Shown one piece after another: positions 27,300 through 36,541 of a stretch of DNA of 64,000 nt. The stretch comes from Anaerobacillus alkaliphilus (GTDB taxonomy: Bacteria > Bacillota > Bacilli > Bacillales > Anaerobacillaceae), in NCBI RefSeq assembly GCF_004116265.1, contig NZ_QOUX01000042.1, positions 176,636 to 240,635 of the forward strand. Direction: 5' to 3'. Every line of letters begins with the position of its first letter. Positions within the stretch are counted from its first letter, which is position 1. Made by a program: the position numbers and the translations under genes. The notes beneath the pieces are model-generated. The model did no database searches, was not told the origin of the DNA, and saw nothing but the letters and a program-made list of their open reading frames with translations.

Positions 27300-28007
27300 A
27301 TGAGTGTACATATTGGAGCAAAAGAAGGCGAAATTGCAGAATCAATACTTTTACCAGGAGACCCGCTACGAGCCAAATATATCGCGGAAACATTTCTAGA
27401 TAATCCGCAATGTTATAATGAGGTTCGGGGTATGCTTGGTTATACAGGAACCTATAAAGGAAAACGTATCTCTGTGCAGGGGACAGGAATGGGAATTCCT
27501 TCAATGTCTATCTATGCTCAAGAACTAATGCAAAGTTACGGTGTAAAAAATCTAATTAGAGTTGGTACTTGTGGTGCTATTCAGGAAGATGTAAAGGTTA
27601 GAGACTTAATTATTGCTATGACTGCATCCACTGATTCCTCAGTAAATAAAGTACGTTTTAAAGGGATTGATTTTGCACCTACTGCTAACTTCGACTTGTT
27701 GAAGACAGCTTATGATATTGCTGCTAGTCGCAATAAGAAAGTGAATGTGGGGAGTGTGTTTACTAGTGATACATTCTACAATGAAGATAAAGAAGCAGTT
27801 CGTACTTGGGCAGCCCATGGTATCTTAGCTCTTGAGATGGAAACGACAGCTCTTTATACTCTGGCTGCTAAGTTTGGTGTACGAGCATTATCAATTTTAA
27901 CCGTAAGTGATCATGTATTAACAGGAGAAGAGACGTCATCAGAAGAACGCCAACAGACATTTGGCGAAATGGTTGAAATTGCCTTAGATACAGCAATTCA
28001 ATTTTAA
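27300..28007 (+). CDS. deoD: Purine nucleoside phosphorylase DeoD type
   Basis: 235 residues, hexameric trimer-of-dimers PNP family. Seen: [25 protein letters not shown] at the start with the phosphate-binding [32 protein letters not shown] (ribose-binding ME) and [10 protein letters not shown] with the catalytic Asp. It splits purine nucleosides with phosphate in salvage. TAGGAGG precedes the ATG. A MITE-like element inserted immediately after it; the target duplication TTTAAAAA contains the TAA stop, so the coding sequence was left intact. Confidence 0.94.
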   Translation: MSVHIGAKEGEIAESILLPGDPLRAKYIAETFLDNPQCYNEVRGMLGYTGTYKGKRISVQGTGMGIPSMSIYAQELMQSYGVKNLIRVGTCGAIQEDVKVRDLIIAMTASTDSSVNKVRFKGIDFAPTANFDLLKTAYDIAASRNKKVNVGSVFTSDTFYNEDKEAVRTWAAHGILALEMETTALYTLAAKFGVRALSILTVSDHVLTGEETSSEERQQTFGEMVEIALDTAIQF

Positions 28008-28010
28008 AAA

Positions 28011-28200
28011 GGCTGTTTTCGCAAAGTTTGTTGCTTTCGTAAAAATCCCAAAAGCCGGATTTTTACACAAATTACTAAGAATTCACCACTAATTTAGTAA
28101 GTAATGCTCTTTTCTTAAATAATTAATTGGCTGATATCTTCATCTAGGGTATTTTCCGATAATTTAGGATAGAAAAGCCACAATGTTTACGAAAAGAGCC
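28011..28200. mobile_element. 190-bp MITE-like inverted-repeat element, copy 2
   Basis: Same orientation and roughly 85-90 percent like copy 1 by eye, with the same terminal repeats and internal 10-bp stem (28039-28066). The 8-bp target duplication is TTTAAAAA (28003-28010 and 28201-28208). Differences are scattered substitutions and 1-2 nt gaps, so the copies have diverged since insertion. Confidence 0.88.
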
Positions 28201-28210
28201 TTTAAAAAAG

Positions 28211-28250
28211 AAAAGCGAAGGCGTGTCTGAGGCACTTCTTCGCTTTTTTT
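28211..28250. terminator. Bidirectional terminator between deoD and the coiled-coil gene
   Basis: AAAAGCGAAG pairs with CTTCGCTTTT, with A-rich and T-rich flanks on both sides, so it can end transcripts from either direction. Confidence 0.8.
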
Positions 28251-28548
28251 ATAAAAATATTCTAAGTGATAAACCGACAATACCGACAACAGAGACATAA
28301 ATCCACAATTTTAACTTCGCTAGTTTTTTTTCAACAGTTTCGTCAGTTACCAATCCTTCTTTTTTTACAGTATCCTGGATCATCACGATTATTTTATCTT
28401 CATTCGGAAGCTTTTCTATGGATCGTTTTATCATATTTTCTGTTTTTTCTGAACTAGGCAGATCATCTAACTGCTTTAGTTTATCCTCTAGGAGCACAAC
28501 TTTGGTCTTTAATTCATTAATTTCTTCTATCATATCATTCTTTTCCAC
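28249..28548 (-). CDS. Coiled-coil protein with C-terminal membrane anchor, hypothetical
   Basis: 99 residues from GTG 28548, preceded by AAGGAGGGG. Residues ~5-30 form a heptad-like coiled coil (IEEINELKTKVVLLEDKLKQL), the middle is charged, and the last ~20 residues are one hydrophobic helix (LWIYVSVVGIVGLSLRIFL) ending at the C-terminus, like a tail anchor. No catalytic motif is present. It shares orientation with the ATP-grasp gene upstream and may be expressed with it. Family not recognised. Confidence 0.6.
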   Translation of the reverse strand: MEKNDMIEEINELKTKVVLLEDKLKQLDDLPSSEKTENMIKRSIEKLPNEDKIIVMIQDTVKKEGLVTDETVEKKLAKLKLWIYVSVVGIVGLSLRIFL

Positions 28549-28645
28549 CAAATCCCCCTCCTTTTCAACTTCCTACTTCCACTTCATATCATATGCAGAA
28601 GGTTCAACTTTCGAAAGGGACATGTGTCTTTAAAATTACTAAAAA

Positions 28646-29443
28646 TTATAAAGTGTTAAACCTTGCAAGTAGTGCCTCTCTATAAACTTTTGATACCTTC
28701 TTTTGGCGCTCAGTATTATTTTTACAGTACTCATCAAGCATGACTTGTTCATTAAGCTCAAGAACACGTAATCCATCTGAGGTTTCTAAAATATCAACGG
28801 TACAAAAATTTAGTTCTAGCGCTTTTGCTGCTTGTTCAGCCAACTCTGACAATTGTGGGAGTAACTCTTGGGGTACATCAATCGATTTAGCACCACTTAT
28901 TAAATTATGTTTCCAAGAGGTGGTTCGTTCTTTTGCTAACCATAACATTGGTTCGCCATTTAGTGTGACAATTCTGTACTCAAATGATGCTTCATAATAA
29001 GGACTAATCGTTGCGTCCATCTGTAAATCAAAGAGGGCTTGTAAAGACTGATCTAAGCTATCTAGGCTCGTTATTTTGTATACATTGCTCCCTTGTGATC
29101 CATTGTTTTGTTTCAAAACGACTTTTTCATTCGATTGAATAAAAAATTCTCTAGCTACATGAAAGGAATTAGATTGACTAAACCTTGAACGATTATTCAT
29201 TAAGAAAACATGTTCTACCGCAGGGATTTTAAAATACTGTAGTAGATCAAACGTTCCCGATTTACTCATTGCTGATTTAGCAGCAGCACTATTGTTTAAA
29301 CCAACTTCAACGTCATGCATTAAAAATGATTTTTCATTCATTACTGCTTTATATAGATAATTTGGTGTAATTTCTTCAAAGGTGACACCATCATTTTTCA
29401 CTGATTGTTGGATTAAAGATAAATAAGGACGATTGGTAGGCAA
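28646..29443 (-). CDS. ATP-grasp (RimK-like) ligase-family protein, substrate unknown
   Basis: 265 residues from TTG 29443 with AAGGAGAG upstream. ATP-grasp features: VVLKQNNGSQGSNVYKI (the nucleotide-binding loop with a Lys), EYRIVTLNGEPMLW, then FCTVDILETSDGLRVLELNEQ, whose Asp, Glu and Asn match metal ligands of the fold. The protein is shorter than YheC/YheD coat-associated ATP-grasp proteins and lacks a dedicated partner gene, so the ligated substrate is unknown. It points away from the catabolic operon. Confidence 0.7.
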   Translation of the reverse strand: MPTNRPYLSLIQQSVKNDGVTFEEITPNYLYKAVMNEKSFLMHDVEVGLNNSAAAKSAMSKSGTFDLLQYFKIPAVEHVFLMNNRSRFSQSNSFHVAREFFIQSNEKVVLKQNNGSQGSNVYKITSLDSLDQSLQALFDLQMDATISPYYEASFEYRIVTLNGEPMLWLAKERTTSWKHNLISGAKSIDVPQELLPQLSELAEQAAKALELNFCTVDILETSDGLRVLELNEQVMLDEYCKNNTERQKKVSKVYREALLARFNTL

Positions 29444-29604
29444 GTGTAACTCTCCTTTGGAAAAATTCTGTAGCTACTATTGTATCAGAATAGCAGTAAC
29501 ATTGTAATTATCGTTTGTCAAGTGACATATTTTTTAAAAAATCGAGCAAAAAGATTATTAAAATTCTAAATATTATAATATAATAGAATTGAAGTTTGGT
29601 TTGG

Positions 29605-29620
29605 AACCGAGTGAGCGGTT
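29605..29620. promoter_or_regulatory. Inverted repeat, candidate operator of the catabolic operon
   Basis: AACCG-AGTGAG-CGGTT is a perfect 5-bp inverted repeat with 6-nt spacing, extended imperfectly to GAACCG...CGGTTGTTC. It lies just downstream of overlapping TATAAT boxes (29574-29584) and 77 nt before the first gene. It could bind a TetR- or MerR-type repressor of acyl-CoA catabolism. Confidence 0.5.
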
Positions 29621-29696
29621 GTTCAGGGTGATAAGTCAAGTTTTTCTTTTTGAGAACAACTGAAAGCACTTACATTGGAAAATAAGGGGGATATAC

Positions 29697-30839
29697 ATGA
29701 ATTTTGAATTAACAAAAGAACAACAAATGATTAAAGAGATGGTTAGGGATTTTGCGAAAAATGAAATTGCTCCATATGCTGTCGAGCTAGACCAAACTGA
29801 GCGTTTCCCGATTGAGACATTTAAAAAAATGGGTGAACTAGGGCTCATGGGAATTCCATTTCCTGAAGAGTATGGTGGTTCTGGTGGAGATACGATTTCC
29901 TACATATTAGCCGTTGAAGAAATTGGGAAGGCGTGTGGAAGTACTGGTTTAAGTTACGCTGCGACAACCTCATTAGGCGCAAGTCCACTTTATTATTTTG
30001 GAACTGAAGAACAAAAAAGAGAGCACTTGGTTCCTTTAGCTTCAGGTCAATCATTAGGGGCATTTGGTTTAACCGAACCTAATGCTGGTTCAGATGCTGG
30101 TGGCACACAGACAAAAGCGGTCGTCGAAGGAGACGAATTTGTGATTAATGGCGAGAAATGCTGGATTACAAATGCTTCATTTGCTAGAACGGTAATTGTT
30201 ACTGCAGTAACTGGCAAGGATGAGCGTGGAAAAAATATTATCTCCGCCATTATTGTTCCGACTGATACACCAGGACTTACGATAAGCACACCATATGAAA
30301 AAATGGGAGTGAGAGCTTCTAACACAACTGAATTAATTTTGGAAGATGTTCGTGTTCCAACATCAAATTTATTAGGCGATCCGCAAAAAGGTTTCGGACA
30401 GTTTCTTTATACTTTGGATGGAGGTAGGATCTCAATTGCCTCGTTAGCAGTGGGAATTGCTCAGGCGGCATTTGAGGCCGCTTTGAAATATTCACAAGAA
30501 AGAAAGCAGTTTGGCAAAGCAATCTCTAATTTTCAGGCCATTCAATTTAAGCTAGCGGATATGGCAATGGAGATTGAGCTAGCTAGAAATATGGTGTTAA
30601 AAGCTGCTTGGTTAAAAGATCAAGAGAAACCATTTAAAAAAGAAGCTGCATATGCGAAATTATTTGCTTCTGAAATGGCTACGAGAGTTTGTAATCAAGC
30701 CATTCAAATTCATGGTGGCTATGGCTACATGCGTGAATATCAAGTAGAACGCTATCTAAGAGATGCAAAGTTGATGGAAATAGGGGAAGGTACGTCTGAG
30801 GTTCAAAGAATGGTAATTGCTCGTCAATTGCTATCATAG
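29697..30839 (+). CDS. Acyl-CoA dehydrogenase (YngJ/AcdA-like)
   Basis: 380 residues of the standard FAD acyl-CoA dehydrogenase fold: FGLTEPNAGSDAGG, WITNASFA, ERKQFGKAI and the C-terminal IHGGYGYMREYQVERYLRD. The catalytic base is in the usual place, E364 in IGEGTSE. Isovaleryl-CoA dehydrogenases instead carry the base in helix G; here that position is G243 in LDGGR. By context the natural substrate should be isovaleryl-CoA or a similar branched acyl-CoA, but by residue pattern a straight short-chain substrate fits equally well. First gene of the operon. Confidence 0.88.
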   Translation: MNFELTKEQQMIKEMVRDFAKNEIAPYAVELDQTERFPIETFKKMGELGLMGIPFPEEYGGSGGDTISYILAVEEIGKACGSTGLSYAATTSLGASPLYYFGTEEQKREHLVPLASGQSLGAFGLTEPNAGSDAGGTQTKAVVEGDEFVINGEKCWITNASFARTVIVTAVTGKDERGKNIISAIIVPTDTPGLTISTPYEKMGVRASNTTELILEDVRVPTSNLLGDPQKGFGQFLYTLDGGRISIASLAVGIAQAAFEAALKYSQERKQFGKAISNFQAIQFKLADMAMEIELARNMVLKAAWLKDQEKPFKKEAAYAKLFASEMATRVCNQAIQIHGGYGYMREYQVERYLRDAKLMEIGEGTSEVQRMVIARQLLS

Positions 30840-30868
30840 GGTTAGTATAAGTGCACTTGTAATCTATC

Positions 30869-30889
30869 GGACTAGTTTGAAACTAGTCC
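30869..30889 (+). other. Hairpin between acyl-CoA dehydrogenase and biotin carboxylase
   Basis: GGACTAGTT and AACTAGTCC form a perfect 9-bp stem with a TGA loop and no T-run. It may be a processing or stability element that changes the ratio of the two mRNA segments. Confidence 0.6.
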
Positions 30890-30954
30890 CTACATAAGAT
30901 TTTCCTTTTAATATCAAGTTATTTAAGTAGAGAAAAAATAAGAGGAGTGAGCCG

Positions 30955-32292
30955 ATGTTTAAGAAAATCTTAATTGCCAATCGTGGTGAGATTGCCATTC
31001 GCGTGATGCGAACTTGTAAGCAGATGGGAATTAAAACGGTAGCCGTATACTCAGAAGCTGATGCGGAGGCTCTTCATGTAAAATACGCAGATGAAGCATT
31101 TTTGTTAGGACCACCTAGAGTAAATGAAAGCTATCTTAAAGTAGATAAAATTATCGAAATCGCCAAGCAAACAGGGGCAGAGGCAATTCATCCTGGATAC
31201 GGTTTGTTATCGGAAAATGCCAATTTTGCACGTGAGTGTCAGAAAGCAGGACTTACATTTATTGGTCCTAGCCCTGAAGTCATTGAAAGTATGGGTAGTA
31301 AGATTGAAGCGAGAAAGACGATGGAACAAGCGAATGTTCCAATTGTTCCAGGTGGTAATGAACCATTAGTAGACACTGATGAAGCCGCTTCAAAAGCTAG
31401 GGACATGGGCTTTCCGGTCATGTTAAAAGCTTCAAGTGGCGGTGGCGGAATTGGAATGCAAATCGTTCAAAATGAAGAAGAATTGGTAAAGGCATTTGCT
31501 AGTAACCAAAAGCGTGCCCAAGATTTCTTTGGTGATGGGGCGATGTATTTAGAAAAATATATTTCTAACCCGAGACACATTGAAATTCAAGTGTTAGCAG
31601 ATAAAGAAGGAAATACGGTGTATCTATGGGAGAGAGAATGTTCCATCCAGAGGCGACACCAAAAAGTTGTTGAAGAAGCTCCTTCGCCATTTTTAGATGA
31701 TGAAACAAGAAGAAAAATGGGGGAAGCAGCAGTGAGAGCCGCAAAGGAAATCGGCTATGTAAACGCTGGAACAATTGAATTTTTAGTAGATGAAACTAAA
31801 AACTTCTACTTTTTAGAGATGAATACGAGATTACAAGTAGAGCATCCAGTTACGGAAGAAATCACCGGTTTAGACTTAGTTGAACAACAATTAAAAATAG
31901 CTTACGGTGAGTTACTATCCTTTAAACAAGAAGACGTTCGTTTAGAAGGTCATGCCATTGAAGTAAGAATTTATGCAGAAGACCCAGTGCGTTTCTTTCC
32001 GTCACCAGGCCAAATTAAAGCATTCATTCTACCGGAGGGTGAGAATGTTCGAAATGAAACAGGTGTTGACGAAACGAGCAAAGTTACTCCTTTCTACGAT
32101 CCAATGATTGCAAAGCTTATTGTAAAAGGAAGCAATCGATCAAATGCAATTCAAGAGTTACAAAAAGCGTTAGCTCAGTATCATGTTGAAGGAATTAAAA
32201 CAAATATCCCAATGTTACAAAGAGTAGCTGAACATGAGGCATTCTTAAACGGCGATACGACAACTAGCTTTGTAGAAAAATACTTAAAGTAA
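30955..32292 (+). CDS. Biotin carboxylase subunit of an acyl-CoA carboxylase
   Basis: 445 residues with KILIANRGEIAIRVMRT at the start, ATP-grasp loop KASSGGGGIGMQ, and the catalytic region WERECSIQRRHQKVVEEAPS and MNTRLQVEHPVTEE. It carboxylates biotin on the separate 70-residue carrier encoded next. The carboxyltransferase (34278) is in the same operon, so this is a dedicated complex, most likely for 3-methylcrotonyl-CoA, and not the housekeeping acetyl-CoA carboxylase. AGGAGTG precedes the ATG. Confidence 0.92.
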   Translation: MFKKILIANRGEIAIRVMRTCKQMGIKTVAVYSEADAEALHVKYADEAFLLGPPRVNESYLKVDKIIEIAKQTGAEAIHPGYGLLSENANFARECQKAGLTFIGPSPEVIESMGSKIEARKTMEQANVPIVPGGNEPLVDTDEAASKARDMGFPVMLKASSGGGGIGMQIVQNEEELVKAFASNQKRAQDFFGDGAMYLEKYISNPRHIEIQVLADKEGNTVYLWERECSIQRRHQKVVEEAPSPFLDDETRRKMGEAAVRAAKEIGYVNAGTIEFLVDETKNFYFLEMNTRLQVEHPVTEEITGLDLVEQQLKIAYGELLSFKQEDVRLEGHAIEVRIYAEDPVRFFPSPGQIKAFILPEGENVRNETGVDETSKVTPFYDPMIAKLIVKGSNRSNAIQELQKALAQYHVEGIKTNIPMLQRVAEHEAFLNGDTTTSFVEKYLK

Positions 32293-32320
32293 AAATAAGC
32301 AAATTCAGGAGGAATTATAA

Positions 32321-32533
32321 ATGGAAAAAGTAGTAGCGAGCATGGCAGGAAATGTATGGAAGGTTTTAGTGAAAGAAGGCGACCAAGTTGAGGAAGGTCA
32401 AGATGTCGTGATCTTAGAGTCAATGAAAATGGAAATCCCGATTGCAGTTGAAGTATCAGGAACAGTTCAAAGTGTAAAAATTAATGAAGGTGATTTTGTT
32501 AACGAGGAAGACGTTTTAATTATCGTAGAGTAG
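32321..32533 (+). CDS. Biotin carboxyl carrier protein (short form)
   Basis: A 70-residue stand-alone biotinyl domain. The biotinylation site is the Lys in ESMKMEIPI (about K36). It carries CO2 between the carboxylase just upstream and the carboxyltransferase downstream. It lacks the N-terminal extension of AccB, as in YngHB of B. subtilis. GGAGG precedes the ATG. Confidence 0.93.
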   Translation: MEKVVASMAGNVWKVLVKEGDQVEEGQDVVILESMKMEIPIAVEVSGTVQSVKINEGDFVNEEDVLIIVE

Positions 32534-32545
32534 GAGGTTTTTATC

Positions 32546-33460
32546 TTGATACTACCAAAGGCTATTACGGTAAAAGAAGTGGGTCCACGTGACGGACTCC
32601 AAAATGAAAAAACGGTTATTTCAGTAGAGGATAAAGTGGCTTGGATTAATATGCTTTCTGAAACAGGTTTGTCCTATATAGAAGTTACCTCATTTGTAAA
32701 CCCAAAGTGGATTCCAGCACTTGCCGATTGTTATGAGGTAGCTACTTCTATTGATAGAAAACCAGGAGTTACTTATGCGGCGCTAGTGCCAAACCAAAAG
32801 GGTTTAGAAAAAGCGTTACTCGCAGATTTAGATGAAATATCTGTGTTTATGTCAGCTAGCGAAGCACACAACTTGAAAAACATAAATAAATCAATTGATG
32901 ACACATTTCCTGTCTTAGAAGGCGTTGTAAAAGAAGCATTAGCAGAAGGGAAATCTGTTCGTGGTTATCTCTCAACTGTTTTTGGTTGTCCGTATGAGGG
33001 CGAGGTAGATGTAAATCAGGTATTGAGAGTTTCGGAAAAGCTATTTGAGATGGGAATTTCAGAATTGTCGCTAGGAGATACAATAGGCGTTGCTAATCCT
33101 AGGCAAGTTCAAACTCTTCTAGAGCAGTTCTTACGTCGTTTCCCTCAGGATAAATTAGCCCTTCACTTTCACGACACGAGAGGATTGGCACTAGCCAATA
33201 TGTATGCCGCACTTCAAATGGGAATGACAGTGTTCGATAGTTCACTTGGTGGTTTAGGGGGCTGTCCATATGCTCCTGGTGCTTCAGGAAATGTTGCTAC
33301 GGACGATGTGAATTATATGGTAAACCAAATGGGAATTGAGACAAATATTCATAACGAGAAGTTGCTAAAAGCTGCCCAATTTATTGAGCAACGCTTAAAT
33401 AAAAAACTAATGAGCCATAGTATGTTAGTTCACGAAAATAATTGTTCACTAGATTCGTAG
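32546..33460 (+). CDS. Hydroxymethylglutaryl-CoA lyase
   Basis: 304-residue TIM-barrel DRE family enzyme: KEVGPRDGLQNE at the start, SLGDTIGVANP, LHFHDTRGLALAN (metal-binding HxH) and the signature GGLGGCPYAPGASGN with the active-site Cys. It splits HMG-CoA into acetyl-CoA and acetoacetate, the last carbon-cleaving step of leucine breakdown. The TTG start has TAGGAGG 8-9 nt upstream. It corresponds to yngG of B. subtilis by context. Confidence 0.93.
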   Translation: MILPKAITVKEVGPRDGLQNEKTVISVEDKVAWINMLSETGLSYIEVTSFVNPKWIPALADCYEVATSIDRKPGVTYAALVPNQKGLEKALLADLDEISVFMSASEAHNLKNINKSIDDTFPVLEGVVKEALAEGKSVRGYLSTVFGCPYEGEVDVNQVLRVSEKLFEMGISELSLGDTIGVANPRQVQTLLEQFLRRFPQDKLALHFHDTRGLALANMYAALQMGMTVFDSSLGGLGGCPYAPGASGNVATDDVNYMVNQMGIETNIHNEKLLKAAQFIEQRLNKKLMSHSMLVHENNCSLDS

Positions 33461-33480
33461 TAGGTGGAAGGAGTGGTTTA

Positions 33481-34257
33481 GTGGCTAGGGAAGTCATCCT
33501 ATCAATACAGGAAAATGAAATCGCTACAATATTATTAAATCGATCAGAAAAGGCGAATGCAATGTCGGTTCAACTGTTAACTGAATTGCAGGACATCCTT
33601 GAGAATATTAAATATAATCCAGCGATTAGATGTGTGATTATTACCGGTTCTGGTGAAAAAGCATTCTGTGCTGGAGCAGATTTAAAAGAGCGAGCGACAA
33701 TGAACCCACAAGAGGTTCGCAAAACTGTGGCACTTATTCGGAAAACGATTAATGATATTGAAGAGTTGCCAAAGCCAGTAATAGCTGCCATAAACGGTGT
33801 TGCGTTTGGAGGTGGAACAGAGTTAGCACTTGCTTGCGACTTCCGTATTGCTGCGACTAACGCAGTCTTTGGTTTAACAGAGACATCGTTAGGAATTATC
33901 CCAGGTGCAGGAGGGACTCAACGTTTATCTCGCTTAATTGGGAAAGGAAAAGCTAAAGAGTTAATTTATACAGCGCGCCGGGTAGATGCGATCGAAGCTG
34001 AAAAGATTGGCCTAGTTGAGTACGTCGAAACCGATTTTAAAGGAAAAGCATTGGAGCTTGCTCAAATGATTTGTAAAAACGGGCCAATTGCTGTCTCTCA
34101 GGCAAAGCTCGCGATTGATAAAGGTTTTGAGATGGATTTACAATCGGGGTTAGCTTTTGAACAAGCAGCATATGAAAGAACAATTCCAACCAAGGATCGC
34201 TTAGAAGGATTACAGGCTTTCAAAGAAAAGAGACCACCGAAATATATCGGTGAATAG
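33481..34257 (+). CDS. Enoyl-CoA hydratase / methylglutaconyl-CoA hydratase
   Basis: 258 residues of the crotonase fold: FCAGADLKERA (oxyanion hole) and NGVAFGGGTELALACDFRIA, with the catalytic Glu in TETSLGIIPGAGGTQRL. By operon position it should hydrate 3-methylglutaconyl-CoA to HMG-CoA, feeding the lyase upstream. GTG 33481 is chosen (GGAAGGAG 6 nt upstream). An earlier in-frame start at 33442 would overlap the lyase gene and has no ribosome site. Confidence 0.9.
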   Translation: MAREVILSIQENEIATILLNRSEKANAMSVQLLTELQDILENIKYNPAIRCVIITGSGEKAFCAGADLKERATMNPQEVRKTVALIRKTINDIEELPKPVIAAINGVAFGGGTELALACDFRIAATNAVFGLTETSLGIIPGAGGTQRLSRLIGKGKAKELIYTARRVDAIEAEKIGLVEYVETDFKGKALELAQMICKNGPIAVSQAKLAIDKGFEMDLQSGLAFEQAAYERTIPTKDRLEGLQAFKEKRPPKYIGE

Positions 34258-34277
34258 GAGAGAAGGAGGAGAAGGTT

Positions 34278-35807
34278 ATGTCGTTAGAAGAACGTTTACG
34301 TGAGCGTGTCGCACAAATATCTAAAGGTGGCGCAGAGAAGTACCATCAAAGCAATGCCGAAAAAGGTAAGCTTTTTGTTCGTGAAAGATTAAATCTCCTG
34401 TTAGATGAGGGAATTGAAATTGAAGATGGGCTATTAGCAAACTGTTTAGATGAAACACTGCCTGCTGACGGTGTCGTATGTGGGATGGGGAAAATTAATG
34501 GACAATCTGTTTGCTTTATGGCGAATGATTCTACAGTAAAGGCTGGATCTTGGGGAGCTAGAACAGTAGAAAAGATTATCAGAATACAAGAAACTGCAGA
34601 AAAACTGAAAGTACCGATGATTTATTTAGTTGATTCTGCTGGAGCGCGAATTACAGACCAAATTGAGATGTTCCCTGGTCGTAGAGGTGCAGGACGCATT
34701 TTCTACAATCAAGTAAAGCTGTCTGGGAAAATCCCTCAAGTATGTGTGTTATTTGGTCCATCTGCAGCAGGTGGTGCCTATATTCCAGCATTCTGCGATG
34801 TTGTCATCATGGTAGAAGGAAATGCTTCCATGTACTTAGGCTCACCTCGTATGGCCGAAATGGTTATTGGAGAAAAAGTATCTCTTGAAGAGATGGGTGG
34901 CGCAAAAATGCATTGCTCAGTTTCAGGTTGCGGTGACATCCTCGCTAAAACCGAACAAGATGCGATTGAGCAAGCGCGTCAGTACTTATCCTATTTACCA
35001 GCTAATTACACAGAAAAACCAAGGCAACTTGAGTCTGGAAATGTAAAAGAGTTTGAAAAATCAATTGAAGAAATCATTCCAAAAAATCAAAATGCGCCAT
35101 TTAATATGCTGGATTTAATTAACCGCGTTGTTGATGAGAATAGTTTCTTTGAAATTAAAAAACTATTTGCGCCGGAATTACTAACTGGATTTGCGAGAAT
35201 TAATGGTCAATCAGTTGGAATTATCGCCAATCAACCAAGGGTAAAAGGTGGCGTATTGTTTCATGACTCGGCGGATAAAGCAGCGAAGTTCATCACTTTA
35301 TGTGATGCTTTCCATATTCCATTGGTGTTCTTAGCAGATATTCCAGGATTTATGATTGGTACCAAAGTAGAGAGAGCAGGAATTATTCGTCATGGAGCAA
35401 AAATGATTTCCGCTATGTCAGCCGCAACCGTACCAAAAATCTCTATCGTTGTTAGAAAAGCATATGGCGCAGGTCTTTATGCGATGGCTGGTCCAGCTTT
35501 TGAGCCAGATTGCTGTTTGGCTTTACCGACAGCCTCAATTGCCGTAATGGGTCCAGAGGCTGCCGTAAACGCAGTATATGCCAATAAAATTGCTCAGTTA
35601 AGTGAAGAAGAACGTCCTGCCTTTATTGAAGCAAAACGTAATGAGTATCGTGAGGATGTAGATATTTATCGCTTGGCATCAGAATTAATTATTGATGGCG
35701 TCATTCCAGCAAATTCTCTGCGACATGAGTTAAGCACGCGCTTAGAGATGTACATGTCTAAATATATGGTCTTTTCTGACCGTAAACATCCTGTTTATCC
35801 TGTGTAA
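34278..35807 (+). CDS. Acyl-CoA carboxylase carboxyltransferase (methylcrotonyl/propionyl type)
   Basis: 509 residues with two crotonase-like halves: [20 protein letters not shown] in the first and [24 protein letters not shown] plus [18 protein letters not shown] in the second. It transfers CO2 from biotin to the acyl-CoA. Placement between hydratase and CoA-transferase and beside HMG-CoA lyase favours 3-methylcrotonyl-CoA. AAGGAGGAG precedes the ATG. Confidence 0.92.
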   Translation: MSLEERLRERVAQISKGGAEKYHQSNAEKGKLFVRERLNLLLDEGIEIEDGLLANCLDETLPADGVVCGMGKINGQSVCFMANDSTVKAGSWGARTVEKIIRIQETAEKLKVPMIYLVDSAGARITDQIEMFPGRRGAGRIFYNQVKLSGKIPQVCVLFGPSAAGGAYIPAFCDVVIMVEGNASMYLGSPRMAEMVIGEKVSLEEMGGAKMHCSVSGCGDILAKTEQDAIEQARQYLSYLPANYTEKPRQLESGNVKEFEKSIEEIIPKNQNAPFNMLDLINRVVDENSFFEIKKLFAPELLTGFARINGQSVGIIANQPRVKGGVLFHDSADKAAKFITLCDAFHIPLVFLADIPGFMIGTKVERAGIIRHGAKMISAMSAATVPKISIVVRKAYGAGLYAMAGPAFEPDCCLALPTASIAVMGPEAAVNAVYANKIAQLSEEERPAFIEAKRNEYREDVDIYRLASELIIDGVIPANSLRHELSTRLEMYMSKYMVFSDRKHPVYPV

Positions 35808-35839
35808 GTTTAGTAATCAAAAAAGGGAGAGTGAGAACG

Positions 35840-36529
35840 TTGAAATCAATTTACACGTCATTTGTTGATGCCGTAAAAGACATTCATGATGGTGCAACAA
35901 TTATGGTCGGCGGTTTTGGTTTAGTTGGTATTCCCGAAAATTTAATTAAAGCACTATTGGAAACAGAAGTGAAAGATCTAACCGTTATCTCTAATAACTG
36001 TGGAGTTGATGACTGGGGTCTTGGTTTGTTACTTAAGAATAAGCAAATTAAGAAAATGATTGCTTCCTATGTTGGTGAAAATAAAGAGTTTGAACGCCAG
36101 GTATTGTCGGGTGAATTAGAAGTGGAATTGGTTCCCCAAGGAACATTAGCTGAAAAAATTCGTGCCGGTGGAGCTGGTATTCCCGCTTTCTACACGCCAG
36201 CAGGTGTTGGAACACCGATTGCTGATGGGAAAGAAACAAGAATGTTTAATGGAAAAGAATATTTACTAGAAGAGGCCTTTGTTGCTGATTTTAGTTTAGT
36301 TAGAGCAATGAAAGGTGATAAGCTAGGAAACTTAATTTATAACAAAACAGCGCAAAATTTTAACCCGATGATTGCTACAGCAGGTAGAGTTACGATTGCT
36401 GAGGTTGAGGAGCTATATGAAATTGGTGAGCTTGATCCAGCTCAAATTCATACTCCGAGTATATACGTACAACGATTGATTGTTGGTAAGCAAGAGAAAC
36501 GTATCGAACGATTAACTGTTAGCAATTAA
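35840..36529 (+). CDS. scoA: 3-oxoacid (acetoacetate) CoA-transferase subunit A
   Basis: 229 residues with the family I CoA-transferase alpha signature [15 protein letters not shown] and [17 protein letters not shown], then [12 protein letters not shown]. With subunit B it moves CoA from succinyl-CoA to acetoacetate, making the acetoacetate from the lyase usable as acetoacetyl-CoA. TTG 35840 has GGGAGAG 8-10 nt upstream; an earlier in-frame GTG at 35831 lies too close to that site. B. subtilis uses the ligase-type YngI in its equivalent operon instead. Confidence 0.9.
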   Translation: MKSIYTSFVDAVKDIHDGATIMVGGFGLVGIPENLIKALLETEVKDLTVISNNCGVDDWGLGLLLKNKQIKKMIASYVGENKEFERQVLSGELEVELVPQGTLAEKIRAGGAGIPAFYTPAGVGTPIADGKETRMFNGKEYLLEEAFVADFSLVRAMKGDKLGNLIYNKTAQNFNPMIATAGRVTIAEVEELYEIGELDPAQIHTPSIYVQRLIVGKQEKRIERLTVSN

Positions 36530-36541
36530 GGAGGGGTTAAA

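Noticed and set aside
25741..28200. Selenoprotein region as a composite transposon between the two repeat elements
   Set aside because: Each element has its own different 8-bp duplication, so they inserted singly; no outer duplication frames the pair.
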